A stretch of 60,511 nt of DNA from RGDT01 sp964630925 (GTDB taxonomy: Bacteria > Planctomycetota > Planctomycetia > Gemmatales > Gemmataceae), in assembly GCA_964630925.1 (NCBI GenBank), contig CAZVZK010000058.1, positions 1 to 60,511 on the forward strand, read 5' to 3'. The notes beneath the pieces are model-generated. The model was not told the origin of the DNA and made no database searches. It saw nothing but the letters and a program-made list of their open reading frames with translations. Every line of letters starts with the position of its first letter. The first letter of the stretch is position 1. Both the position numbers and the translations under genes were made by a program. Positions 28,960 to 37,715 of this stretch are shown in pieces.

Positions 28960-31121
28960 GCGAGCGCTCGCGTCAGGGGGATGGTGGACAGGACGGGCAA
29001 GGAATGCGGGTGCGGGGTCAGCACCGGGGGCGGCTCCGCCGGCACCTTCTCCACCGCGACGGCGCAGCACTTCAGCTCCGGCTGCTTCGACACCGGGTCG
29101 GTGGCCGCGATGGTCAGGTAGTTCACCGCGTTGCCCGGGGCGAACAGGTCGCCCCAGTGGAAGGGCAGGAAGACGACGCCGGGCGGCGAGGTCTCGTCGA
29201 TCCGCACCCGCGCCCGCACGGTCCCACGCCGGCTCGACACCTGCGCCAGGTCGCCGGCCGCCAGGCCGAGCCGGGCCGCGTCCGCCGGCCCCATCTCCAG
29301 GAAGACCTCCGGCTCGCGGCGGACGAGCTTCTCGTTCTTCCCCGTGCGTGTCAGCGTGTGCCAGTGCGCGTACAGCCGGCCCGTGGTCAGCGTCAGCGGG
29401 AACTCGTGGTCGGGCGGCTCGCGTGGCGGCAGGTGGGGCCGCGGCAGGAAACGCGCCCGCCCGTCCGCCGTCGGGAACACGCGGTCGAGGTAGCGGCGCG
29501 GGCTGCCTAGATGCTCCTCCGTCGGGCAGGGCCAGTGCAGGTGCCGCACCTCACGCAGCCGCGACGCCGTGATGCCCGCCATGTCGCACGGCCTGCCCGC
29601 CGTCAGCGCCCGATACTCCTCCCACACCGCCGCCGCCGAGGCGTGGCCGAAGCCCTCGGTGAAGCCGAGGGCCCGCGCCATCCGCGACAGGATCTGCCAG
29701 TCCGGCAGGGCGGTGCCGGGCGGCTCAAAGAGCTTGGGGCTGTGGCTGACCAGCCGCTCGCTGGAGGTGCTGGTCCACTCCTTCTCGCCCCAGGCGGCGG
29801 CGGGGAACAGCACGTCGGCCGCCAGCGTCGTCTCGGTCGGGTGGTAGGCGTCCGACACGATCACCAGCTCGGCGCGGGCGATGGCCCGCCGCGCCTGGTG
29901 CAGGTCGGGCAGGCTCACCAGCGGGTTCGTCGCCGCGATCCAGATCGCCTTCAGCCGCCCCGTCTCCAGCGCCCGGAACATCTCCACCGCCGTCAGCCCC
30001 GGCCTCGCCCCGATGCTCCCCGCCGGCCGCCCCCACGCCGCCTCCATCTCGCTCCGGTGCGCCGCGTCCTCGACGAAGCGGTAACCGGGGAGCTGGTGCG
30101 ACAGCAGCCCCGCCTCGCGCCCGCCCATCGCGTTCGGCTGCCCCGTGAGCGAGAACGGCCCGGCGCCGGGCTTGCCGATCTGCCCCGACATCAGGTGCAG
30201 GTTGATGAGCGCGTTGTGCTTGAACGTCCCCGACGTGCTCTGCCCCAGCCCCATGCAGTACAGGCTCAGGACGCCCTGCGACCGCGCCATCCGCCGCGCC
30301 GCCTTCTCCACCAGGATGCGGTTCAGCCCCGCGGCGGCGCACAGCTCGTTGAGCGACAGGCCCTCGAGGTACTCCCGGAACTCCTTGAACCCCGTCGTGT
30401 GGTTGCGGACGAAGTCCTGGTCGATGGCGTCGAACTCCAGCAGGAGCCGACACAGGGCGTTGAACAGGGCCGTGTCGCCGCCGGGCCGGACCGGCAGGTG
30501 GATGTCCGCCACGCGTGCCGTCGCCGTGCGCCGCGGGTCGATGACGATGACGCACCGCGAGGGGTCGGCGGCCCTGGCCGCCTTGAGCCGCTCGAACAGG
30601 ACGGGGTGCGCCTCCGCAAGGTTGCTGCCCGCGATGAGGGCCACGTCGCACAGGTCGATATCCTCGTAGCAGCACGGCGGCCCGTCGGAGCCGAGGCTCT
30701 GCCGGTATCCCGCCACCGCCGACGCCATGCACAGCCGGCTGTTGCTGTCGGTGTTGTTCGTGCCGATGTGGCCCTTGAACAGCTTGCACGCGAGGTAGGC
30801 CGTCTCCGTGTCGAGCTGCCCGGAGCCGTAGAACGCGACGGCGTCCGGCCCGTGCCGGCGGATGATCTCCCCGAGCCGCCCGGCGGCCTGGGCGACGGCC
30901 TGGTCCCACTTCGCCGGGCGGAACGTGTCGCCGCGTGCCGCCCGCACCATCGGGTGCGTGAGCCGGTCGGGCGTGCTGACGGTCTCGGGCAGCAGGGCGC
31001 CCTTGGCGCAGAGGCGTCCCTGGTTGGCGGCGTCGGCCACGCCGCGCAGCTTCCCGCCGTCCAGCTCGAGGCGGCACCCGACGCCGCAGTAGGGGCAGAT
31101 GGCCTGTCCTTGGGTGCCCAT
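28956..31121 (-). CDS. nasA: Assimilatory nitrate reductase catalytic subunit
   Basis: A 721-residue molybdopterin oxidoreductase that reduces nitrate to nitrite in the cytoplasm. The N-terminal [4Fe-4S] motif is CPYCGVGC (C9, C12, C16) with C38 in GRLCAKG, as in NasA/NarB. Further family segments: GTNNTDSNSRLCM, SNLAEAHPVLFERL, GLGQSTSGTFKHNALINLHL and GQPNAMGGREAG. The C-terminal MopB domain ends with GRLYAHWHTLTRTGKN. There is no C-terminal [2Fe-2S] extension, so an outside ferredoxin or the like must supply electrons. The ATG at 31121 shares its A with the TGA of the upstream gene, and its own stop overlaps narK, a tightly coupled operon. Confidence 0.95.
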   Translation of the reverse strand: MGTQGQAICPYCGVGCRLELDGGKLRGVADAANQGRLCAKGALLPETVSTPDRLTHPMVRAARGDTFRPAKWDQAVAQAAGRLGEIIRRHGPDAVAFYGSGQLDTETAYLACKLFKGHIGTNNTDSNSRLCMASAVAGYRQSLGSDGPPCCYEDIDLCDVALIAGSNLAEAHPVLFERLKAARAADPSRCVIVIDPRRTATARVADIHLPVRPGGDTALFNALCRLLLEFDAIDQDFVRNHTTGFKEFREYLEGLSLNELCAAAGLNRILVEKAARRMARSQGVLSLYCMGLGQSTSGTFKHNALINLHLMSGQIGKPGAGPFSLTGQPNAMGGREAGLLSHQLPGYRFVEDAAHRSEMEAAWGRPAGSIGARPGLTAVEMFRALETGRLKAIWIAATNPLVSLPDLHQARRAIARAELVIVSDAYHPTETTLAADVLFPAAAWGEKEWTSTSSERLVSHSPKLFEPPGTALPDWQILSRMARALGFTEGFGHASAAAVWEEYRALTAGRPCDMAGITASRLREVRHLHWPCPTEEHLGSPRRYLDRVFPTADGRARFLPRPHLPPREPPDHEFPLTLTTGRLYAHWHTLTRTGKNEKLVRREPEVFLEMGPADAARLGLAAGDLAQVSSRRGTVRARVRIDETSPPGVVFLPFHWGDLFAPGNAVNYLTIAATDPVSKQPELKCCAVAVEKVPAEPPPVLTPHPHSLPVLSTIPLTRALA

Positions 31122-34063
31122 CACTTCCTCGGCAGGTGCTTGACCAGCAGCAGCAGCGCGTCGGCGAGCTGGTCGCACGGCACGTCGTACATCAGATCCT
31201 CCGCCACCTTCGCCTCCGGGCCCGCCGCCCCCTTGACGCACACGTGGGCCGCATCGACGATGTGCCCGTTCACGCGCGACCGGCACCCCTGGAAGCCGAT
31301 CGTCGCCACCTGGTGCATCCCGCAGCTCGCCGGGCATCCGGACCAGTGCATTGTCAGCGGCGCCAGCTTCAGGCCGACGGTGCGGCTCTCCAACTCGCGG
31401 GCCACCTGCAACGCCCACCCCTTCGTCTCGATCAGCGCCATGTGGCAGTAGTCGTTGCCCGTGCAGCTCACCAGGCCACGCATGATCGGCGACGGGTCCG
31501 GCGTCAGCTCCTTCAGCAGCGGCTCCTCGCGGAAGGCGGCCAGCCGGTGCTCGGGGATGTCCTGCACGATGACGTTCTGCTGGACCGTCAGCCGCAGGTC
31601 GCCCGAGCCGTACCGGCGCGCCAGGTCGGCCACGCCACGCATCTGCGCCGACGTGATCCGCCCCACGGGGACCAGCAGACCCGCCGAGAATATCGCCTCG
31701 CCCCGCGCCGGCTTCTGCGGCTGGATGCCGAGGTGGTCGGTGTGCGTCTTCTTCCGCACGTCCTGGCCCGCCGACGACAGCCGCGCGCCCAGGCGCCGGC
31801 CCAGCTCGGCCCGCAGCCAGGGCAGGCCCCTCTCGTCGATCAGGTGCCGCAGCCGCGCCCGCGTCCGCTGCGTGCGCCCGCCGTGGTCGCGGAAGATCAA
31901 TACGAGCCTCTTGCACAGCGCCGCCGCGTCCCGCCGCGGGACGAACACGTCGAGGGCCTCCGCCGGCGTGTAGCCCCCCGAGCCCTGCTTGCCGCCCACG
32001 AAGACGTTGAAGCCGTCCACGCCGTCGCGGCGGGCGGGTACGAGGGCCACGTCCTGCGTCTCGGCGTGGCAGCAATTCTCCAGGCAGGCGGTGATGGTGA
32101 GGTTGAACTTGCGCGGCAGGTTGGTCACCTCGCGGTTGCCCACGAGCATGCCGTCCAGCTCCTCCATCACCCCCGTGGCGTCGAACAGCTCGTTGGGGGT
32201 GCGGCCGGCCATCGGACAGCCGACCAGCCCGCGCACGTTGTCCAGCCCCGTCTGCCGGCTGTCGAGGCCCACGGCGTCGAGACGCCGCCAGATCTCCGGC
32301 ACGTCCGCCAGCGTGAACCAGCGGAGCTGCACCTGCTGCCGGGTCGTCAGGTCGCAGAAGCCACGCCCCAGCTCGTCGCTCAGGTCGGCGATGACGTCGA
32401 GCTGCCGGGCCGTCAGCCGCCCGCCGACGTGCCGCAGCCGCAGCATGAAGTGCCCCGGCGTCTGCTTGCGGAAGAACAGCCCGTGCCACTTCGCCCGCTG
32501 CTTGTCGTCCTCCGTCATGCCCTGCCAGTCGTTCCCCTCGGCCAGACGCAGGAGGTCGTCCTTCGCGTCGAGGCCGTCCTTCTCCTTCTTCATCACCTCG
32601 ATCTTGTTCGGCTCCGCCGGCCTCGCGGCCACGCCGCCGCCCGCCTCGACGAGCTGGGCGATGAGGGGTCGGCATGAGCCGCAGCCGGTGCCGGCGCGGG
32701 TCTGCTGGCCGACGGCGGCCACGGTCCTGCACCCGGCCTTGATGGCGGCGCAGATGACGCCCTTGCTCACCGCGTTGCAGTTGCAGATTTGCGCGGTCCC
32801 CGGCAGGGCGGACGCCTCGCCAGCGAGGCCCGGCGCGGCGCGGGCCAGCTCCGCGAGGAGGTCCACCGGCGTGCCGGCCACGGGCGCGCCGTCGAGGAAC
32901 ATGCGGCGGAGCATGCCGCCGGGGTCGCCGTCGCCGAGCAGGATCGCCCCGGCGAGGCGTCCGTCGCGTACCACCACCTTCTTGTAAACGCCCGCGGCCG
33001 CGTCCGAATGGGACGCGGCCTCGACGTCACGCCCCTTCGCCTGCACGTCGCCCATCGAGACGAGCGAGACGCCCATCACCTTGAGGGTGGCGACGGGCCT
33101 CGACCCCATGTAGCGTGCCTCGGGGTCGGCGCCCGTGATGGCGTCGGCGAGGACGCGGGCCTGCTCGTAGACCGGCTCGACCAGCCCGACGCACTCGCCC
33201 TCGTGCTCGGCGCACTCCCCCACGGCCCAGACGTTCGGGTGCGAGGCGTGCATCCTGCCATCGACCACGATGCCGCGGCCCACCTTCAGGCCGGCGGCGC
33301 GGGCGGCCTCGGCGTTGGGCCTGGTGCCGCAGGCGAAGACGACGAGCGTCGTCTCCAGCACGGTGCCGTCCTCCAGGCAGACGGCCTCGACGGCGCCATC
33401 CTCGTCGCCCTGCAGATGGCTGAGGCGCACGCCCGTGCGGACCTCGATGCCCATCGCCTCGAGCCGACCGGCCAGCAGGTGGCCGGCGGAGGGGTCGAGC
33501 TGACGCGGCATCAGGTGCGCCGCGGTCTCGACGACGGTGACCCGCGCCCCGTGGGCAAGGAGGCCCTTGGCCGCCTCCAGCCCCAGGAGGCCGCCGCCGA
33601 TGACGACGGCGGAATCGGACTCGCGTGCGGCAGCGCCGATGGCCGAGCAGTCATCGATGGTGCGGAAGACGTAGGTGCCGTCGAGGCGGTTGCCCGGCAC
33701 GTCGGGGACGACGGCCCGCGAACCGGTGGCGAGGATGAGGTGGTCGAACGGCTCGACCACCCTGCCGTTGCCGCCGGACACCGTGCGGGCTTGCAGGTCG
33801 ATCGCCTCGACGCGGACGCCGGCGTGGACGAAGACGCCTCGTTCGCGGTACCAGTCGAGGGGGTTGAGCCACAGGTCCTCGGGCGCCGCCGTGCCGGCGA
33901 GGACGTTGGACAGGAGGATGCGGTTGTAGGTGCCGTGCGGCTCGTCGCCGAAGGCGCGGATGGTGAAGCGATCAGGGGCGCGGGCGAGGACCTCCTCGAT
34001 GACGCGCGCGCCTGCCAGCCCGGTTCCGACGACGACGAGGACGGGGCGTCGGTGTTGGTGCAT
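31121..34063 (-). CDS. NirB-NirA fusion: NAD(P)H/FAD module joined to siroheme nitrite reductase
   Basis: A 980-residue predicted assimilatory nitrite reductase. Residues 1-480 are NirB-like: FAD motif GTGLAG (13-18), TYNRILLS, NAD(P) motif GGGLLG (156-161), and a BFD-like [2Fe-2S] region with C427, C429, C461 and C464. Residues from about 505 to the end are a complete NirA-type ferredoxin-nitrite reductase (EDDKQRAKWHGLFFRK, FCDLTTRQQVQLRWF, two half-repeats). Siroheme/[4Fe-4S] cysteines are C867, C873, C910 and C914 (CTGNDYC, GCPASC). In NirA proteins ferredoxin donates electrons; here the fused module should let NAD(P)H do so. Met491 (MKKEKDG) marks the junction and could be a second start. 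ATG 34063 follows GGGGAGGA. First gene of the operon. Confidence 0.9.
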   Translation of the reverse strand: MHQHRRPVLVVVGTGLAGARVIEEVLARAPDRFTIRAFGDEPHGTYNRILLSNVLAGTAAPEDLWLNPLDWYRERGVFVHAGVRVEAIDLQARTVSGGNGRVVEPFDHLILATGSRAVVPDVPGNRLDGTYVFRTIDDCSAIGAAARESDSAVVIGGGLLGLEAAKGLLAHGARVTVVETAAHLMPRQLDPSAGHLLAGRLEAMGIEVRTGVRLSHLQGDEDGAVEAVCLEDGTVLETTLVVFACGTRPNAEAARAAGLKVGRGIVVDGRMHASHPNVWAVGECAEHEGECVGLVEPVYEQARVLADAITGADPEARYMGSRPVATLKVMGVSLVSMGDVQAKGRDVEAASHSDAAAGVYKKVVVRDGRLAGAILLGDGDPGGMLRRMFLDGAPVAGTPVDLLAELARAAPGLAGEASALPGTAQICNCNAVSKGVICAAIKAGCRTVAAVGQQTRAGTGCGSCRPLIAQLVEAGGGVAARPAEPNKIEVMKKEKDGLDAKDDLLRLAEGNDWQGMTEDDKQRAKWHGLFFRKQTPGHFMLRLRHVGGRLTARQLDVIADLSDELGRGFCDLTTRQQVQLRWFTLADVPEIWRRLDAVGLDSRQTGLDNVRGLVGCPMAGRTPNELFDATGVMEELDGMLVGNREVTNLPRKFNLTITACLENCCHAETQDVALVPARRDGVDGFNVFVGGKQGSGGYTPAEALDVFVPRRDAAALCKRLVLIFRDHGGRTQRTRARLRHLIDERGLPWLRAELGRRLGARLSSAGQDVRKKTHTDHLGIQPQKPARGEAIFSAGLLVPVGRITSAQMRGVADLARRYGSGDLRLTVQQNVIVQDIPEHRLAAFREEPLLKELTPDPSPIMRGLVSCTGNDYCHMALIETKGWALQVARELESRTVGLKLAPLTMHWSGCPASCGMHQVATIGFQGCRSRVNGHIVDAAHVCVKGAAGPEAKVAEDLMYDVPCDQLADALLLLVKHLPRK

Positions 34064-34340
34064 GGCGGTCCTCCCCACGCCGCCGAGTGCGTGGTCATGT
34101 CGGCGCGGATTTGGAGAGGTGGGCGCCATAGAGCAAACGGCGTGCCGCCCTGAGCCTTCGCGACGAATGTGTCCCAGGTGCCAGGGAGGGCAGGAGTTCG
34201 GCGACGTGGGGCGCCGCGGCCGGACGCGGTGTGCCGGGTGGGTTGCATAACATCGCGGCAGCCGATGCACGCATCCCACGCGGCGGCGTCCGTACGATCA
34301 GGGAGTGGGGTCTGCCCTCGGGACGGCCAGGAGACGACCA
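34064..34340. promoter_or_regulatory. Divergent promoter region of the nitrate operon
   Basis: These 277 bp separate the leftward nirBA-nasA-narK operon from the rightward TIGR02996 gene and must carry both promoters. I see no clear NtcA-like GTA-N8-TAC site and no strong sigma-70 boxes. Confidence 0.45.
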
Positions 34341-35159
34341 ATGACCGACGAATCGGCGTTCCTCGCGGCCTTGCGTGACGACCCGCTCGACGGCGCGACG
34401 CGCGCCGTCTACTGCGACTGGCTGGAGGAGCGCGGCGACCCGCGCGCCGAGTACCTGCGCCAGGAGATCGAGCTGGCCGCCGTGCCTCTCAACGACGCCC
34501 GCTGGTCGGGCCTGGCGGGGTGGGTGCGCGACCACGTGGACGCCCACGACCCCGACTGGGTGGCGGCCACCTGCCCGCGCTACGACGTGTGGCTCCAGGG
34601 GCTGTCCGATCCCGCACGGAAGATCGCCCTGATCAAGGAGACTCGCGAAGCGGCCGGATGTGGCTTGGCCGACGCTGCGCGCCTTGTGGAATACGTGCCG
34701 TCCCGCGTCCTCGCCGGCGTGGTGTTCCCCGCCGCCCTCATGACCGTGGGGAAGCTGTTGAAGGGCCTTGGGCCTGACGCCGGCTGGCCGCATGTCTCGC
34801 TGTGGCCGGCGCGGGCGCCACGCGCCGGCGAGCGGCCGTGGGACGGCTGGCCCGCGCGGCTTCTGCCGGTATGGCGATACGCCGTGTTGCTCGGCGAGCC
34901 GAAGAGGGACAAGGAGGAGGCCGTCGCCCACGCCATCCGTGACCTGACGGGGATGGGCCTACCCGAGGCGGCGGAGTACGCCCGCGCCGCCAAGCCGGTC
35001 CGGCTGACCACCCACCGCACGCGCGAGCAGGCGGCGGCCGCGGCGCAGCGCTTCCTCGGGCTGGCGGACGTGACCGTCGAGGAGCGCCCCCACTCCGGGC
35101 CGGCCTTCACCGTCCCCCTCGGCCTGTGGCAGGGCCACCGCCTGGAGCGCCCCGGCTGA
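34341..35159 (+). CDS. TIGR02996 protein with two ribosomal L7/L12-like segments
   Basis: A 272-residue cytosolic protein. Residues 1-48 are the TIGR02996 domain (LAALRDDPLDGATRAVYCDW, LEERGDPRAEYLR). Two later segments resemble the L7/L12 C-terminal domain: KIALIKETREAAGCGLADAARLVE (94-117) and EAVAHAIRDLTGMGLPEAAE (193-212), each with the helix pattern I..IRE.TG.GL.EA..LVE. In L7/L12 that domain binds translation factors. No LRRs are present, unlike in the other TIGR02996 proteins here. ATG 34341 follows CCAGGAG. It is divergent from the nitrate operon and not clearly part of it. Confidence 0.75.
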   Translation: MTDESAFLAALRDDPLDGATRAVYCDWLEERGDPRAEYLRQEIELAAVPLNDARWSGLAGWVRDHVDAHDPDWVAATCPRYDVWLQGLSDPARKIALIKETREAAGCGLADAARLVEYVPSRVLAGVVFPAALMTVGKLLKGLGPDAGWPHVSLWPARAPRAGERPWDGWPARLLPVWRYAVLLGEPKRDKEEAVAHAIRDLTGMGLPEAAEYARAAKPVRLTTHRTREQAAAAAQRFLGLADVTVEERPHSGPAFTVPLGLWQGHRLERPG

Positions 35160-35399
35160 TCCCTGGTCGTGGTGAACGGGGAAGATGTTGCGGCGACGGA
35201 GCCACATGCCTACATGGCCTGGCTCAAGGGCGGGTAAGAGGCCGGTGCCGTTTCTGTGCAAGTTGCTGTGCAAATCGGTCACACCCTCTGTGGGTGTCCG
35301 ATGGGGCCCCCGGAAGTGGACGGGTGAATCGGCGTCTGATGGGGCCCCGCGTCTGCCGCTGGCAGCGAGCGGCAGACGACGCGGGATGGCGAGCCGTAC

Positions 35400-37715
35400 T
35401 CACTCCTGGACCAGCCGCCCGCCCAGCATCTCGCGGAACTCGGCCAGACGCGCCGCCGACAGGCCGGTCCGCGGCACCGACAGCACGCACCCCGGCACCG
35501 CCGCCACGGCGCGGGCCAACGCCTGCCAGCCGCCCGCCCCCAGCGCGTTGTTCGCCATCCGCACCCAGCGCAGCCGGCCCAGCAGCGCCGACCCCGCCAG
35601 GGCGCTCACGCCGGCGTCGGTGATCGAGTTGCCCGACAGATCGAGGTTGCGCAGCCGGGGCATCCCCGGCGCCGCCGCCAAGGCCCGCGCCGCCGCGTCG
35701 CCCAGCTTGTTGCCCGACAGGTTGAGGGTCACCAGCGCCGGCCACGCCGCCTGTGCCACGACGCCCGCGCCGGTGTTGTCCGTGTGCGTGCGCGCCGCGA
35801 TGAGGTGTTGCAGCCCCTGCCCCAGCGCCCCCTCGGCCAGGGCGCGCAGGCCGTCGGCGCCGGGCCGCGTGCCGGCCACGTCGAGCCGGCAGAGGCCGGC
35901 CAGGCCCGCCGACCCCGCCACGGCGGTCACGCCCCCCGAGGCGCAGTAGGTGCCCTGGAGCGACAGGGCGCACGGCCCCGCAATGGCCGCCTCGGCGAAC
36001 TTCACCACCCCGGAGTCGCCCATCGACAGGTTGCGCAGGCTCAGGGCGCGGACGTGGGCCATCGCCGGGGCGGCCCCGACCGTGGCCCAGTCGCGCGTCG
36101 AGCCCTTGATGTGCAGCTCGGTGACGTGCTGGCCGCGCAGCCAGGCCGGCGCGTTGTCGCCGAACTTCCTGCTGACGAACGAGCGGAGCTGCACCCGCGC
36201 CGACAACAGCCCGCCCAGCGACTCCAGCGAGAGCGTCGAGCCGGCCAGCGTCTCGGCGATCTCCGCCAGGATCTCACCCGCCCTGCCCCCCTTGCCCGGC
36301 GGCAGGCGCAGCAATTCGGCGTGCAGCGGCTTGCCCTGCTCCTCCAGCCAGTCGGCGTAGGCCGACCGCGCCAGCACGTCGCGCGGGTCGGCCAGGATGG
36401 CCCGCACCAGGCCGTCCTCCTCCGCCACGCCGATCACGGCCGCCGGCGCCGCCGCCACGGCCTCGGCCGGCGCCGCCGGGCCGTCGGTCAGCGGCGGCAG
36501 CCCCTCGCGGAAGCGCCGCGTGACGGCGTCGATGACGGCGGGCCGTGCCGGGTTCTCCTTGCCCTGGAAGTCGCGCAGGCTCGACAGCACGCGCGACCGC
36601 CCCAGGGCCATCATCCCCGCGTCGCCGATCAGGTTGCCGGAGAGGGCGAGGTGCGTCAGGCCGCGCAGGCCCGACGCCTCGGCGAGGAGGGCCGCCCCGG
36701 TGTCGGGGATGGCGTTGCGGTGGAGGTCCAGCCGCTCCAGCGCCGCGAGCCCCGAGGCGGCCAGCGCCGCGACGCCGGCCTGGCCGATGAGGTTGTCGGA
36801 CAGGTCCAGCTCGCGCAGCCCACGCGGGGCGGCCCGCGCCACCAGCTCCGCCCCGGCGTCGCCCAGCCGGTTCCCCGGCAGAGCCAGCCGCGTCAGCGCC
36901 GGCAGCGCCTCGGCGTCCAGACCCGCCAGCGACCCCCCGTCGAGTTTGGCCTTCTCCATCCGCAGCGAGTCGAGACGCCGCCACCCGGCGGCGCACAGCC
37001 GCCCCGCCGCCCTCCCCCCGAACGCGATGGAGGCGAACGTCAGACGCCGCACGCTCCCCAGGAGCCGCGACCCGGCGAACGCCGCCGCCTGGGTCACCGT
37101 CACCGACGTCGTGCCGACCACCTCCAGCTCCTCCAGACCGGCCAGGCCCTCGGCGGCGGCGAGGTGGGCCAGCCCCGCCCCTGTCACCGCGCCGTAGCGG
37201 AGGCGCAGCGTGGCCAGCCCCCCCAAATGAGGCGAGGCCGCCAGCACGCCGATGAAATCGTCCCCCAGGCCGCTCCACTCCAGCCGCAGCTCGCGCACCT
37301 GCGCCAGCGCCTCGCAGGCGGCGAAGGCGGCGGGGGCGAAATCGCCGGGCGAGGTCAGGCGGATGACGCGCGGCCCGCGCCCCAGCACGTCGCGCCCGTG
37401 GGCGGCGAACGCGGCCACGTCGCGCACCGACAGCACCTCCGGGTAGCCGCGCGACCACACCCAATCCAGGCCGGGGACCGTGGGGCCCAGCCAGCGCACC
37501 TGATGCGTCCGCAACAGCGTGGCCGCGTCCTGCTCGGCCCGGTACCGCTCGTGCCACTGGAGGCCGAGCCGGACGGCGCGGATCTGGAGGCGGATGAACT
37601 CCGCCCGCTCCTTGTCGCCGTTGGCCTCCAGCCAGTCCGCATGCGCCAGACGCGGCGCGTCGTCGTCGGGGTGGCAGTGGACGGCCGCCAGGAGGTCTGC
37701 TTCCGTCGTCGTCAT
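35400..37715 (-). CDS. TIGR02996-LRR protein, long form (array gene 12, last)
   Basis: 771 residues. Module 1: TIGR02996 (DLLAAVHCHPDDDAPRLAHA, DWLEANGDKERAEFIR), then about ten LRRs to residue 400. A Pro/Ala linker follows, then module 2 from about residue 432: GLVRAILADPRDVLARSAYA, DWLEEQGKPLHAELLRLP, the conserved block APAWLRGQHVTELHIKG, and a second LRR set. Start ATG 37715 overlaps the stop of gene 11 by 4 nt, and AAGGAAG in the end of gene 11 is the ribosome-binding site. Related most closely to gene 9. As last gene of the operon its end (LGGRLVQE) no longer serves a downstream gene. Likely an intracellular binding scaffold; partner unknown. Confidence 0.85.
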   Translation of the reverse strand: MTTTEADLLAAVHCHPDDDAPRLAHADWLEANGDKERAEFIRLQIRAVRLGLQWHERYRAEQDAATLLRTHQVRWLGPTVPGLDWVWSRGYPEVLSVRDVAAFAAHGRDVLGRGPRVIRLTSPGDFAPAAFAACEALAQVRELRLEWSGLGDDFIGVLAASPHLGGLATLRLRYGAVTGAGLAHLAAAEGLAGLEELEVVGTTSVTVTQAAAFAGSRLLGSVRRLTFASIAFGGRAAGRLCAAGWRRLDSLRMEKAKLDGGSLAGLDAEALPALTRLALPGNRLGDAGAELVARAAPRGLRELDLSDNLIGQAGVAALAASGLAALERLDLHRNAIPDTGAALLAEASGLRGLTHLALSGNLIGDAGMMALGRSRVLSSLRDFQGKENPARPAVIDAVTRRFREGLPPLTDGPAAPAEAVAAAPAAVIGVAEEDGLVRAILADPRDVLARSAYADWLEEQGKPLHAELLRLPPGKGGRAGEILAEIAETLAGSTLSLESLGGLLSARVQLRSFVSRKFGDNAPAWLRGQHVTELHIKGSTRDWATVGAAPAMAHVRALSLRNLSMGDSGVVKFAEAAIAGPCALSLQGTYCASGGVTAVAGSAGLAGLCRLDVAGTRPGADGLRALAEGALGQGLQHLIAARTHTDNTGAGVVAQAAWPALVTLNLSGNKLGDAAARALAAAPGMPRLRNLDLSGNSITDAGVSALAGSALLGRLRWVRMANNALGAGGWQALARAVAAVPGCVLSVPRTGLSAARLAEFREMLGGRLVQE

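Noticed and set aside
28956..32732. A 1258-codon nitrate reductase
   Set aside because: Similarity starts at MGTQGQAICPYC (31121); the sequence before it is the nirBA gene in another frame.
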